NCBI GenBank assembly: GCA_016709675.1
Contig: JADJMH010000014.1
Coordinates: forward strand, 62,001-126,000
From: Candidatus Accumulibacter proximus
Lineage (GTDB): Bacteria > Pseudomonadota > Gammaproteobacteria > Burkholderiales > Rhodocyclaceae
Direction: 5' to 3'
DNA: 64,000 nucleotides
Position numbers and translations under genes: made by a program. Positions 36,034-45,816 of this stretch are shown here, piece by piece (the stretch's first letter is position 1; each line of letters begins with the position of its first letter). Under the pieces are notes generated by a model. The model made no database searches and was not told the DNA's origin. It worked only from the letters and a program-made list of their open reading frames with translations.

Positions 36034-37366
36034 ATGGATTTAGCCAGCGAACTTGCCCCCTTCTCACCCTCGCCGGAACTGCTGTTCTGGGCCGAGAACC
36101 GGGTCGGTGGGCTGCTCGAACAGGTCAAGACCAACGCCACGGAGATTCACTGGCGCGATGCCAAGATCGAGAAGCTGACCCTCGAACTGGCCTATTTGCG
36201 GCGGATGAAATTCGGCGTCAAGAGCGAGTCCCTGGCCGCCGGCGCACGGGACCTCTTCGACGAAACCCTCGCTGCCTGCGAAGCCCGCCTGGACGAACAG
36301 CGCCAGGCGGCCGAGATGGGGCCGCATCTCCCGCCCGCCGAGAAACCGAAACGCGAACGCGCCGGCCGTCAGCCCTTGCCCGAGCAACTGCCGCGTGTCG
36401 AGCACCTGCATCGAGCCCGAAACCTGCACCTGTGGGCAATGTGGTCAGGCGCTGGTGCGGATCGGCGAGGACGTGACCGAGAAGCTCAGCATCGTCCCTG
36501 CCGAGTTCTTCGTCGACGTCGAGCGCCACATCTACCCCAAGTACGCCTGCCGGCCCTGCGAGACCCTCACCGCCGCACCGGCGGTGGCTTCGATCATCGA
36601 CGGCGGTTTGGCGGCGCCGGCCTTGCTGGCCTGGGTGATGGTCAGCAAGTACGCCGATCACCTGCCACTCTATCGCCTGGAACGGCAGGCCGCCCGCTCG
36701 GGGGTGACTCTGTCCCGTTCGACACTGGCCGACTGGGTCGGCCGTACCGGCGTCGCCCTCGAACCGCTCTGGCTTCGCCTCGCCGAACTGCTCCGCCAGG
36801 GCACGGTGCTGCATGCCGATGAAACTCCGGTGCAGCAACTCGATCCGGGCAGAGGAAAGACCAAGCGGGCCTATCTCTGGGCGTATCGCAGCAATGCCTT
36901 GGGAAGCGATCCGCCGATCGTCGTCTTCGACTACCAGCCTGGCCGGGGCGGGAAGTATGTGGCGGAGTTCCTCCACGACTGGCAAGGTGCGCTGATGGTT
37001 GATGAGTTCGCCGGCTACCAGGCCCTGTTTCGTGGCGAGGTGATCGAACTCGCCTGTATGGCCCACGCCCGGCGGAAGTTCTTCGACCTCCATCAGGCGA
37101 ATGGGAGCCCGGTCGCAGCCGAGGCTTTGCGCCGCTTCGCAGCGTTGTACGCCATTGAGGCCGCGGCAAAGGGAAAGACGGTCGAGGAGCGGGCCCGACG
37201 ACGAAAGGAAACCAGCCAGCCGCTGCTCGAAGCCCTGCACCTATGGCTCCAGAACACCCGCAGATCGGTGGCCGACGGCGGCGCTCTGGCCAAGGCGATC
37301 GACTACAGTCTGCGGCGCTGGCCGGCCTTTGCCCGTTACGCCACGAACGGTTTCTACCCGATCGAC
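36034..37366 (+). pseudogene. tnpC: IS66 transposase TnpC, frameshifted 5' part
   Basis: The N-terminal coiled-coil and zinc-finger part starts at ATG 36034 (LASELAPFSPSPELLFWAEN). Near 36412 an extra C shifts the frame; the second frame carries CTCGQCGQALVRIGEDV, LHADETPVQQLDPG and VDEFAGYQALFRG of the DDE domain. At 37366 the frame is cut after GFYPID by the nested transposon. The missing end lies at 40643-40879. Non-functional. Confidence 0.88.
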
Positions 37367-37484
37367 TGTTACGTCCCGCCCTATTCGAGACTCTTCGTCC
37401 CGAGCTATTCCGGGGTGAGACAAGAGAAAAGTCCCACGCTGTAGCCGGGCGGATTTTCCCCGGCATTAGCGTGGGACAAGGGGC

Positions 37485-37688
37485 CTATCGGGATCGGGGA
37501 TCGCTGGGCGGGAAGCGCCAGGGTTCCTCGGGATCGTAGAGGTTGGTTTGGCGATCGTGATGGCGGCGCAGTTGTACAAGGTAGTGGCTCTCGCAGGCGG
37601 TGGCGAGCTGGTAGAGGAAATCGCAGAGCGCCACGGCGGCTTCGTCGGAGAGGCCGTCGGGGAACGGGCTGTTACGGCGGCGGCTCAT
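37485..37688 (-). CDS. Small protein of the nested transposon
   Basis: A 67-residue protein containing DEAAVALCDFLYQLATACES and a polar tail (YDPEEPWRFPPSD). Its ATG overlaps the stop of the ATPase gene (ATGA). Its constant position behind the ATPase suggests a transposition accessory role. No family function known to me. Confidence 0.7.
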   Translation of the reverse strand: MSRRRNSPFPDGLSDEAAVALCDFLYQLATACESHYLVQLRRHHDRQTNLYDPEEPWRFPPSDPRSR

Positions 37689-38479
37689 TGGAGTTCCTCG
37701 ATGGCCAATTGCAACAGCTCGTCGGGCAGATGATTGAGCCCGCGTGGTACCGCCAGACGCATGGCGGTACGCAGAATGCGCGCCGCATGCCGGGGCAGCC
37801 CCTTGCTCGCCTGACGCAGGATCTCCAGGCCCGAATCGGTGAGCAGCGTCTGCGTGCAGCCGGCGCGCTTGAATCCATGCTCGATCAGTCGCGCGAAGCG
37901 TTCGCGCTCGAACACCGGCGTCAAGTGCACACGCACCTGGATGCGTCCGGCGAGCGCCGCATAAGGGGCTCGTTCCAGAGTCTGCGCCAGCACCGGATGA
38001 CCGACCAGCCAGACCGTCATCAGATCGCGCGAATCGAAAGCGAAGTTGAGGAAGGCCGGGAAGTCGCGGAAGAAGTCGGGCGGCAGATTCTGTGCCTCAT
38101 CGAGGATCCACACCGGCAGGAGCTGCTTGGCATCCGCCAGATGATGGATGTGCGCCTTGATCTCCCGCCACAACAGCGCCCGGCGATAGCTCGGCGCCAA
38201 GCCCAGCGACTGCGCCAGACAACGATACAGATCGAGGCGCCCGAAGTCCGTCTCCGCGTGGTAGATCACCTGATAGCGATGCGGATTGAGTTTCGCCGTC
38301 AAAGCCCGCAGCGCCGCCGTCTTGCCCACCCCCGCCTCACCGGTCAGCAGCCCGACGCCCGGCGATTGCAGCAACCACTGGAAACGCTCGTGCAAACGCG
38401 CCAGCACCCCGTCATCCCACAGCTCGGTGGTCTCCTTGCCCAAGGGGGAATGGCGCAGCCCAAAATGTTGCAGCTCCAT
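37685..38479 (-). CDS. TniB/ExeA-like AAA ATPase of the nested transposon
   Basis: A 264-residue AAA+ ATPase with Walker A GEAGVGKTAAL (about residues 45-55), Walker B VWILDEAQNLPPDFF and the arginine-containing LRTAMRLAV end. In Mu/Tn7/Tn5053-like transposons such ATPases (MuB, TnsC, TniB) choose and hand over target DNA to the transposase. The gene starts 2 bases after the transposase stop and is intact. Confidence 0.88.
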   Translation of the reverse strand: MELQHFGLRHSPLGKETTELWDDGVLARLHERFQWLLQSPGVGLLTGEAGVGKTAALRALTAKLNPHRYQVIYHAETDFGRLDLYRCLAQSLGLAPSYRRALLWREIKAHIHHLADAKQLLPVWILDEAQNLPPDFFRDFPAFLNFAFDSRDLMTVWLVGHPVLAQTLERAPYAALAGRIQVRVHLTPVFERERFARLIEHGFKRAGCTQTLLTDSGLEILRQASKGLPRHAARILRTAMRLAVPRGLNHLPDELLQLAIEELQ

Positions 38480-38481
38480 CT

Positions 38482-39811
38482 TTAGTCTCCTTGGCAGCCG
38501 TAATACTGTTGATACACTAACTCGACCAGATTCGGCCCAGCGCTCGGGTGCTTGACCGGTACGACCGGCAGCGGATCGGGTTTGCGTCGACGCCGATCGC
38601 GATTGGCCAACGCATCGAGCGGCGTCGCCTGACCGATCGATTCGCCGGCGTCGTCCTCGACGCCGACCACGGTCTCTGCCTGCGGATCGACGAGCAGGCG
38701 AACGGTCTTGCCGGCGAGCTCGAAAGGCACCTCAAAGCGTCCGCCCTGATACGACACCGTGCCATCCTTGCGCACCAGACGGCGGACGCGGTGCAGGAAC
38801 AGCGCATCGAGCTTCGCCGCCAGCGGTCCCAGCGAACGGATCTTCGGCAGATCCTGCTGGTAGCGGGCAAGTGGCGTCTGGCCATCGAGACCGTCATGCG
38901 GGCTGCGGTGATAGACCTGCTCCAGCCAGGCCCACAGCCGCGCGTTGAGATCGTCGAGACTCAGGATCTGGCGTTCATCGACCTCGCCGAGAAACTGATC
39001 GCGGCAGGTGCGGTGCCAGCGCCCGAGCTTCCCCTTGCTCTCCGGGTGAGTAGGCCCGGCAATGGACCAGCACGATGCCCAAACGGGCACAGATCCCTTG
39101 CAGGGTGTGCGCGACATAGGCGGCGCCGTTATCGACGACCAGCTTGACCGGGACGCCCCGTTTGAGGAGCGCCTGCTTGAGGACGCCCTCGATGTCGAGT
39201 GCCGTTTCGCCACGGCAGAAGGCGCCGTGGGCAACGAGCCTTGCCGCGTCGTCGAAGAGCGACACCAGATAGCTCTTGCCCAAACGACCGCCGATCGGCA
39301 CGCGCGGGCCGTGCATCACGTCGCTGTACCAGATGTCGCCGACGCAAGCGGCGACGAAACTGCGTTTCTCCTCTGGCAGACTCGCCGAGCCGGCGATCCG
39401 CGATAGGCCGTGTTGCTGGAGCAGGCGGTGGATGCTCGAACGCGACAGGGTCCCCCGTGCGACGGTGCCGGCGACCTCAAGCAGGCGCTGGATCTGGCGG
39501 ATCGAACGGCGGGGGTTCTCGCGCTTGGCGGCGAGAATCGCCGTCTGGATGGCGGCGGAGAGTTTCGACTGGCCGCGATCGGCCCGCACCTTGGGGATCA
39601 GTCCGTCGAGGCCGCGAGCGCGGTAGCGGTAATACCACCCCTCGATCGTCTTCTCGCCCAGAGAGCGCCGGTCGGTACCGGGAATGGCGTAGTCGCGGGT
39701 GGCCAGCTCACGCAGGATCTTCTGCAACTCGCCCCGCGGCAGCCGTCGCCGGCTGATCAGCGGACCCAGGACAGAGAAGCGAAACAGCGCTTGCGGATCG
39801 ATTTCGTTCAT
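38482..39811 (-). pseudogene. rve-type DDE transposase of the nested transposon (one frameshift)
   Basis: Starts at ATG 39811 behind GAGGAG. N-terminal helix-turn-helix domains (TDRRSLGEKTIEGWYYRYRA, RRSIRQIQRLLEV) precede the catalytic core: GDIWYSDVMHGPRV, LVVDNGAAYVAHTLQ and, in the next frame, PESKGKLGRWHRTCRDQF with the catalytic Glu. An extra base near 39041-39046 breaks the frame between the second Asp and the Glu. The C-terminal beta domain (YQGGRFEVPFELAGKTVRLL) is intact. Confidence 0.88.
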
Positions 39812-39936
39812 GACGACTCCTCGTGAAAAAAGGGAGTCGTCATCAAACCGCAATCGCCGCGTCAATGACAGCTGCAAAGTGTGTGGGGCCCGCGGCGGGG
39901 GCCCCCGCTGTCTGCCGCCGCTCCGGGATCAGCCGA

Positions 39937-40467
39937 TCAAGGGACGCTGATCTCCTGATCCAGCCACGCCATGGCAGGTGGCAGGCCAAGCGAAGAGAAC
40001 ACTTGCCGCCAGAAGTCGCAGAATTCACTGGCTCGACCCAACTCCGAAAAACGTGCCCGCAGATGAAACGCGAAGATCGGTCCGCGATCCCGGAGCCACC
40101 GCCACCAGCGGCCGATACTCCGCGCAGCAGGCTGTCCGCCGTCACCGCATCCGGCACGAGCGGCGCCGACTCGAGACGACAGGACGTGCTGTTGCACCGA
40201 CCAGGGGAACCAACGCCGTGGCGCGATGCACTCGGGCAAGCGCGAACAGGTGCGCCGGCAACCGGCGCAGCGGTAACGACTGATCGGCACCGGGTCGAAC
40301 CTGGGGCGCTGCGCGCGCCGATCGGCTTTCCGGTAGTAGTACCCGTGCTGACGCAGGAGCTTGATTCCGCAGTGCGGACACGACGGCGGTCGATAGACCT
40401 CGCGCTTCCCCTTCACCATCTCCAGGTGCTGCTCAAGCGTGGTGATGCCGGCTACAATTCGTTGCAT
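39937..40467 (-). CDS. Zinc-ribbon protein of the nested transposon (DUF6431-like)
   Basis: A 176-residue protein starting at ATG 40467. It has a Cys-rich N-terminal part (SCPHCGIKLLRQHGYYYRK and YRCAGCRRTCSRLP), typical of transposase-associated zinc-ribbon proteins, then a helical C-terminal half. It lies upstream of the transposase and is probably an accessory factor. The family label is from memory of similar gene neighbourhoods. Confidence 0.65.
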   Translation of the reverse strand: MQRIVAGITTLEQHLEMVKGKREVYRPPSCPHCGIKLLRQHGYYYRKADRRAQRPRFDPVPISRYRCAGCRRTCSRLPECIAPRRWFPWSVQQHVLSSRVGAARAGCGDGGQPAARSIGRWWRWLRDRGPIFAFHLRARFSELGRASEFCDFWRQVFSSLGLPPAMAWLDQEISVP

Positions 40468-40642
40468 GGGCTGGGCTCCTTTCTCTCCGGGTGGTCGTCA
40501 AGCTTCCCACGATAGCAGAGGTTCTCCAGCCCTCCCTGCTCCCGAAGCGTCCCAGCCTTCTTCAGGACCTGCTCCTTCTCAAGTCCTCTCCGTTCGCGGG
40601 ATGAGCGAGCGCCTCAGCCCTCTGGGAGAGGAAGACGTAACA

Positions 40643-40879
40643 ATCGACAACAACCCCGTCGAGAATGCCATTCGCCCGATCGCCATCGGCAAGAAGAACT
40701 GGCTGTTCGCTGGTTCCGAGGCGGCCGGCCAACGCGCCGCGGCGATTCAATCGCTGCTCGAAACCGCGCGTGCGAACGGTATCGAGCCCATGGCCTGGCT
40801 TACCGACACCTTGGCGAAACTCCCCGCTTGGCCAAACAGCCGCATCGACGAGCTGTTGCCTCTCAAAAAACCAGTGTAA
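40643..40879 (+). pseudogene. tnpC: IS66 transposase TnpC, 3' fragment
   Basis: Continues tnpC after the nested transposon: IDNNPVENAIRPIAIGKKNW, LFAGSEAAGQRAAAIQSLLE and the usual end LKKPV. The right IS66 end lies 38 bases downstream. Confidence 0.9.
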
Positions 40880-40917
40880 TTGTGCGCGCCCAGGGGTGGG
40901 TGCGCTGAACGCTTACA

Positions 40918-41640
40918 GTCCTTTGTGAACGGATTGTCGTTCAGTTGCGAGATGTTCGGTGCTAAGTAGTATTTCTGGGTAGCCATGGCACCAAGCTTCA
41001 TCATCGCCTTCAAAAGGGCTGGAGAGCGCTCCTTGTCAAAATCCCGGCTTGCCTTGTAGAACTCATCGACCACAAGCAAATCCAGTTTCTTCAGTTTGTC
41101 ACAGTAGTGAATTGCCCTCTCCTGCGGGAAGATGAGAATGTTCCTTTCCCCAAGCTCGACGTCTGCCGTCGTTACGATTTTGTATTGAGCGGAAAACTTC
41201 CTGCTCAACCGTCGCCTGGTCTCGTCCGTCAAGGCAATGGTTGGAACGAGAATGACCACGTTGGTTGGTTTCCGGATGGCGATGTATGCATCGATGATCA
41301 AGCTCTTGCCGAAGCTGGTCGGCGCGCTGACGGCGAGGTTTGTTCCATCCAACAGATGCTTGAGGAGCAATGACTGTTCGCTGTGCAGAGTGACAGGAGC
41401 CTCCTGCCCAATGTCCACCTTGAACGATTCGTAGACGAACCTGTCCTGCCAACTCGATGTCTCGGGGTCTAGATACGGGAAAAGCCCCGAGTCCCTAATC
41501 AGATGGTTGAGAAGCGGCGAATAACTAATTCCTTCCCTCTCGTGCTGGTCGAGCAGGCGAATCAGGCGGTTTCTTGCCTCGGTTCCGCTTTCAGCTTGCA
41601 GGAGGTCGTTGATAGCAGCGCACTCCTCGAATATTTCCAT
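40918..41640 (-). pseudogene. hamB: hamB (Hachiman helicase), N-terminal part
   Basis: ATG 41640 begins MEIFEECAAINDLLQAE. The first helicase domain shows Walker A APTSFGKS (about 106-113), VILVPTIALTDE and the Walker B motif VVDEFYK (about 191-196). The sequence is broken after NPFTKD by IS66. It begins 6 bases after the restored hamA stop, so hamA and hamB were one transcript. HamA plus this helicase defines Hachiman. Confidence 0.85.
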
Positions 41641-41660
41641 TGATCTCTATCCCTTGTAAA

Positions 41661-43112
41661 GGCTCTATGCCGTTTCGTGTGGAAACGGACGAGAGGCGTG
41701 TGGTTTGAGGGGGAGGTGATGTCAAGGGCGGACGCAGTCCGGGCGTAGCCGGACCCTTTACATCGCCTCCCCCTCGCGTACGCTTCCTCTTTGCCGAGGA
41801 GGCAGTCTGCCGGCCTCGGCATGGAGGACAATGGCGGCCTTTCCTCTTCCGACCGGTTCCTCATGATTGAAACGCTGTTCACCAGGCCCTGGGCCTCGTC
41901 GCGCCTTGGCAGGTGGATCAAGTGACCTTTACACCGGAGGCTGGACGGATCGACTTCCAGGTGAAGTTCGGCGCGGCCAGTCATGCCTGTCCCGCCTGTG
42001 GAGCAGCGGCGCAGCCGCTGCGACCGCTGGCGCGCTCCTGGCGGCATCTGGATTTCTTCGAGTACGAAGCCCATCTGCATGCCGAGGTACCGCGCGAGTC
42101 GCCTGTACCGACTGTGGCAAGGTGACGCAAATCCCTGTGCCCTGGGCGCGCGAAGGGAGTCATTTCACGCTGTTGTTCGAGGCGTTGACGCTGATGCTGG
42201 CACCGACCATGTCGGTACTGGCGGCGGGCCGGGTGCTGCGCGTTCGCAGTCCCAGACTGTGGCGCGTCATCGAGCATCATGGCGCAGGCGCGCGCCAAGG
42301 AGAGTCATGCCGAGGTTCGTGCCGTCGGCGTCGATGAGACCGCCAGTAAGCGCGGCCAGACGTACATCGCTGTTTTCCATGATCTTGATGCGCCACGTCT
42401 GCTGTTTGCCACGCCCGGTCGAGATAAGGCCACGCTGGGGAAGTTCGCCAGCGATCTCGCCGAGCATGGCGGCCAACCGAGCGCGATTAGCGATATCAGC
42501 ATGGACATGAGCGGCTCCTTTCAGGCGGGCGCCGCCGAGCACTTTCCCGGGGCCGCGGTCTGCTTTGACCGCTTTCATGTGGTCGCCCTCAGCAGCACGG
42601 CGCTGGACGAGGTGCGCCGTGCCGAGGTCAAAGTGAACCGAACTCAAGGGCACCCGCTGGAGCCTGCAAAAGAAACCCGCCGACTGGACCGTCAAGCAAA
42701 CCCAGACCATGCACTGGCTGCAGCGCTCGAATCTCAAGACCGCACGCGCTTGGCGCATCAAGGAAGCGTTGCGCGCGATCTATGCCAAGGCCACGACGCC
42801 TGATGAGGCCAAGCCCCTCTTCAAACGCTGGCTGAGTTGGGCCAGTCGCTGCCGACTCGAACCCTTCAAGCGCCTCGGCAGGACCATCACCAAGCATCTT
42901 CCGGGCGTACTCAATGGCTTCCAGGCCGGCAAACACAATGCCCGCGTCGAGGCCATGAATCGGGCGCTTCAGGAGGCGAGCCCGCGCCCGCGGCTATCGC
43001 CGCGTCGAAAACTTCATCGCCATGGCCTACCTCGTCGCTGGAAAACTTACCCATTTGCCCGCCCCTCCCTTCGCCCGTTTCCTCCCCATTCCACACGGAA
43101 CGGACTAAACCC
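41661..43112 (+). mobile_element. ISL3-family element, copy A, at the hamA 3' end
   Basis: Bounded by imperfect terminal repeats (GGCTCTATGCCGTTTCGTGT at the left; the complement of the right end reads GGGTTTAGTCCGTTCCGTGT). An 8-bp duplication CTTGTAAA (41653-41660, 43113-43120) flanks it. Its transposase gene has several small indels relative to copies B and C and is dead. Removing it restores the last hamA codons and stop. Confidence 0.92.
41821..43108 (+). pseudogene. ISL3 transposase, copy A (multiple frameshifts)
   Basis: Recognisable ISL3 parts in several frames: the N-terminal zinc finger (SHACPACGAAAQPL), the catalytic Asp in RAVGVDETASKRGQTYI, CFDRFHVVALSSTALDEVRR and the C-terminal NGFQAGKHNARVEAMNRALQ with the Glu. 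Differences from copy C include a 2-base gain near 42100 and a lost C near 42641. Confidence 0.85.
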
Positions 43113-44024
43113 CTTGTAAAGCTCGACTTCCTTCGAAAAACGCTCGATCAACTTTTTTCTATCTGGTACCGGGAAAAGAATGATGTGAAACTTGACCTCA
43201 GAATACTTCGAAATCGTTCCGAATAACGCATCGATCTGTTTCTTGAAATAAGCGCTCGCCCGTTCGAGGTGGTACTTTCTGACGCCCTCCCTGTAGGCAT
43301 CGCTAATTTCAGTGGTCGACGCTGTCAGGGTGCACTCGTGCAACAGCAGGATGGGGACGTGAATCTTTGCCTTGAGTTGGTCCATCGAGTTCTTGCTGGA
43401 GAGGGCGTCCTTGACTCTCGCTGCCAACTCCGGATTGGTCACCAACCGGTCGATATCCGAGGTGTTGGTGATGATGCTGTTTTCCTTCTTCAGCTTGTCG
43501 GCTTTCAGCGAATTGCCGACCGATCCGACGACAGCCGGAAGTCTCGCATCCTCAATACTATTGTAGAACTTCGCCTCTCCGAACCAAAGCGAGAAGTCAT
43601 CGTCCCCTTCGACGATGATATGAACGCTGTCGGCGCCCTTCGCGTTGTCCTGCGCGTTCTGTTTGTAGAAAATCTTCGGAACGACCGGCAACGCTCCGTA
43701 GTGGTGATGCATGATTCCGTAGAGGACAATCTCAGCGAGTTCGCTGCCCTTTCCTATATCGGTCGCTTTGTCAGTCAGCCGAAGGTTTTTTGCCGATTCC
43801 CGAAGCGTCGACCTGCTCTGTCCGGTGAGCTTTTCGCGCTCCTGAGCCGACAAGGCTGTTAGTGCAATGTTGTCCCAGATGAAATTCTCGAACTACTCAT
43901 ATCGCCACTCTTGATCTTCAAAATCATTCACCAAACTCAGGACGCTCTTGTTTTCCACAGGAGCAAGGACCGTGCCTGAGAAAATCTTCAGGTAGTGGTC
44001 ATTGACTAATATTTCGAAGTCCAT
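43113..44024 (-). pseudogene. hamA: hamA (Hachiman DUF1837 nuclease) with an in-frame amber codon
   Basis: The frame starts at ATG 44024 (MDFEILVNDHYLKIFSGTV) and continues in phase through a TAG at 43893-43895 (codon 44) to the conserved DUF1837 core. That core has GSELAEIVLYGIMHHHYGAL, VEGDDDFSLWFGEAKFYNS (PD-(D/E)xK-like E150/K152) and FHIILFPVPDRKKL. The natural end ELYKG-stop is displaced by ISL3 copy A, which adds an artificial tail to 43047. Restored length is 305 codons, normal for HamA. HamA is the effector nuclease released by the HamB helicase. Confidence 0.85.
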
Positions 44025-44031
44025 CGAGACA

Positions 44032-44077
44032 CTACCCTAAAGGGGGTCCATCGATTTTCTGCGTCACACATGTTTGG
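44032..44077 (-). pseudogene. 3' end of the DUF3223 gene
   Basis: After removing ISL3 copy B the DUF3223 frame continues here as QTCVTQKIDGPPLG and stops at TAG 44032-44034, 7 bases before the hamA start. Confidence 0.8.
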
Positions 44078-44085
44078 TACGAGAA

Positions 44086-45541
44086 GGGTTTAGTCCGTTC
44101 CGTGTGGAATGGGGAGGAAACGGGCGAAGGGAGGGGCGGGCAAATGGGTAAGTTTTCCAGCGACGAGGTAGGCCATGGCGATGAAGTTTTCGACGCGGCG
44201 ATAGCCGCGGGCGCGGGCTCTCGCCTCCTGAAGCGCCCGATTCATGGCCTCGACGCGGGCATTGTGTTTGCCGGCCTGGAAGCCATTGAGTACGCCCGGA
44301 AGATGCTTGGTGATGGTCCTGCCGAGGCGCTTGAAGGGTTCGAGTCGGCAGCGACTGGCCCAACTCAGCCAGCGTTTGAAGAGGGGCTTGGCCTCATCAG
44401 GCGTCGTGGCCTTGGCATAGATCGCGCGCAACGCTTCCTTGATGCGCCAAGCGCGTGCGGTCTTGAGATTCGAGCGCTGCAACCAGTGCATGGTCTGGGT
44501 TTGCTTGACGGTCCAGTCGGCGGGTTTCTTTTGCAGGCTCCAGCGGGTGCCCTTGAGTTCGGGTTCACTTTGACCTCGGCCCGGCGCACCTCGTCCAGCG
44601 CCTTGCTGCTCAGAGCGACCACGTGAAAGCGGTCGAAGCAGACCTTGGCCTCGGAAAAGTGCTCGGCGGCGCCCGCCTGAAAAGCACCGCTCATGTCCAT
44701 GCTCAAATCGGTAATCGCGCTCGGTTGGCCGCCATGCTCGGCGAGATCGCTGGCGAACTTCCCCAGCGTGGCCTTATCTCGACCGGGCGTGGCAAACAGC
44801 AGACGTGGCGCATCAAGATCATGGAAAACAGCGATGTACGTCTGGCCGCGCTTACTGGCGGTCTCATCGACGCCGACGGCACGAACCTCGGCATGACTCT
44901 CCTTGGCGCGCGCCTGCCACATGATGCTCGATGACGCGCCACAGTCTGGGACTGCGAACGCGCAGCACCCGGCCCGCCGCCAGTACCGACATGGTCGGTG
45001 CCAGCATCAGCGTCAACGCCTCGAACAACAGCGTGAAATGACTCCCTTCGCGCGCCCAGGGCACAGGGATTTGCGTCACCTTGCCACAGTCGGTACAGGC
45101 GACTCGCGGTACCTCGGCATGCAGATGGGCTTCGTACTCGAAGAAATCCAGATGCCGCCAGGAGCGCGCCAAGCGGTCGTGCAGCGGCTGCCGCTGCTCC
45201 ACAGGCGGGACAGGCATGACTGGCCGCGCCGAACTTCACCTGGAAGTCGATCCGTCCAGCCTCCGGTGTAAAGGTCACTTGATCCACCTGCCAAGGCGCG
45301 ACGAGGCCCAGGGCCTGGGTGAACAGCGTTTCAATCACGAGGAACCGGTCGGAAGAGGAAAGGCCGCTATTGTCCTCCATGCCGAGGCCGGCAGACTGCC
45401 TCCCTCGGCAAAGAGGAAGCGTACGCGAGGGGGAGGCGATGTAAAGGGTCCGGCTACGCCCGGACTGCGTCCGCCCTTGACATCACCTCCCCCTCAAACC
45501 ACACGCCTCTCGTCCGTTTCCACACGAAACGGCATAGAGCC
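44086..45541 (-). mobile_element. ISL3-family element, copy B, in the DUF3223 gene
   Basis: Same terminal sequences as copy A in inverted orientation (GGGTTTAG at 44086; TAGAGCC ending at 45541). The 8-bp duplication TACGAGAA flanks it (44078-44085, 45542-45549). Nearly identical to copy C, so one is a recent derivative of the other. Confidence 0.93.
44090..45380 (-). pseudogene. ISL3 transposase, copy B (frameshifted)
   Basis: Starts at ATG 45380 (MEDNSGLSSSDRFLVIETLF). It has a 2-base loss after CPACGAAA relative to copy C and shares with copy C the missing base after RRAEVKVNP. The zinc finger, VGVDETASKRGQ and the C-terminal RVEAMNRALQEAR are all present but in three frames. Confidence 0.85.
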
Positions 45542-45816
45542 TACGAGAAGCGTTCCTTGGTGCCATCCATCCGGACGGCGCAAAAGCACTGAGTCCCGTA
45601 GTCAGCTGGTATGACTTGAAAGTAATCGACCCCGGATCCTACCTTTTCGGCGTACTTGGGATGCCTTTTGAACAGGCCTGCAAGATGCGTCGAATCCTCG
45701 GGTGAAACGTGTTCTCCCGGGATATATCGATTGAGCATTTCCTTGAAGAAATCCGCGGCTTGGCTTTGATTGTCGAAGCTCACAGAGTTGAGAATCACCG
45801 GTCTTCCTCGTCCCAT
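45542..45816 (-). pseudogene. DUF3223 (DeCL-domain) gene, 5' part, first gene of the Hachiman operon
   Basis: ATG 45816 begins MGRGRPVILNSVSFDNQSQA. The DUF3223 pattern follows: FFKEMLNRYIPGEHVSPEDS, LFKRHPKYAEKVGSGVDYF and YGTQCFCAVRMDGTKERFSY. ISL3 copy B interrupts it after RFS; the last 14 codons are at 44032-44077. Restored length is 106 residues. The domain is also known from plant RNA polymerase V and DCL proteins, and its bacterial role is unclear. Its stop lies 7 bases before hamA, so it was the first gene of a DUF3223-hamA-hamB operon. Confidence 0.85.

Larger units (their letters stand above)
37367..40642 (-). mobile_element. TG...CA-ended transposon nested inside IS66 tnpC
   Basis: Ends are TGTTACGTC at 37367 and GACGTAACA ending at 40642, a 9-bp perfect inverted repeat. 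The host sequence ATCGAC is duplicated on both sides (37361-37366, 40643-40648), and removing the element rejoins GFYPID to NNPVENAIRP in tnpC. Four minus-strand genes lie inside. TG...CA ends, a short duplication and an rve transposase with an AAA ATPase partner place it with Tn552/Tn5053/Mu-like transposons. Confidence 0.9.
35209..40917 (+). mobile_element. IS66-family element in hamB, itself carrying a nested transposon
   Basis: Ends pair as TAAGCGTCCAGCCCC and, at the other end, the complement TGTAAGCGTTCAGCG. The flanking 8-bp direct repeats GTCCTTTG (35201-35208 and 40918-40925) match the IS66 duplication length and restore the hamB frame exactly. It holds tnpA, tnpB and a tnpC split by the 37367-40642 insertion. 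Confidence 0.92.
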
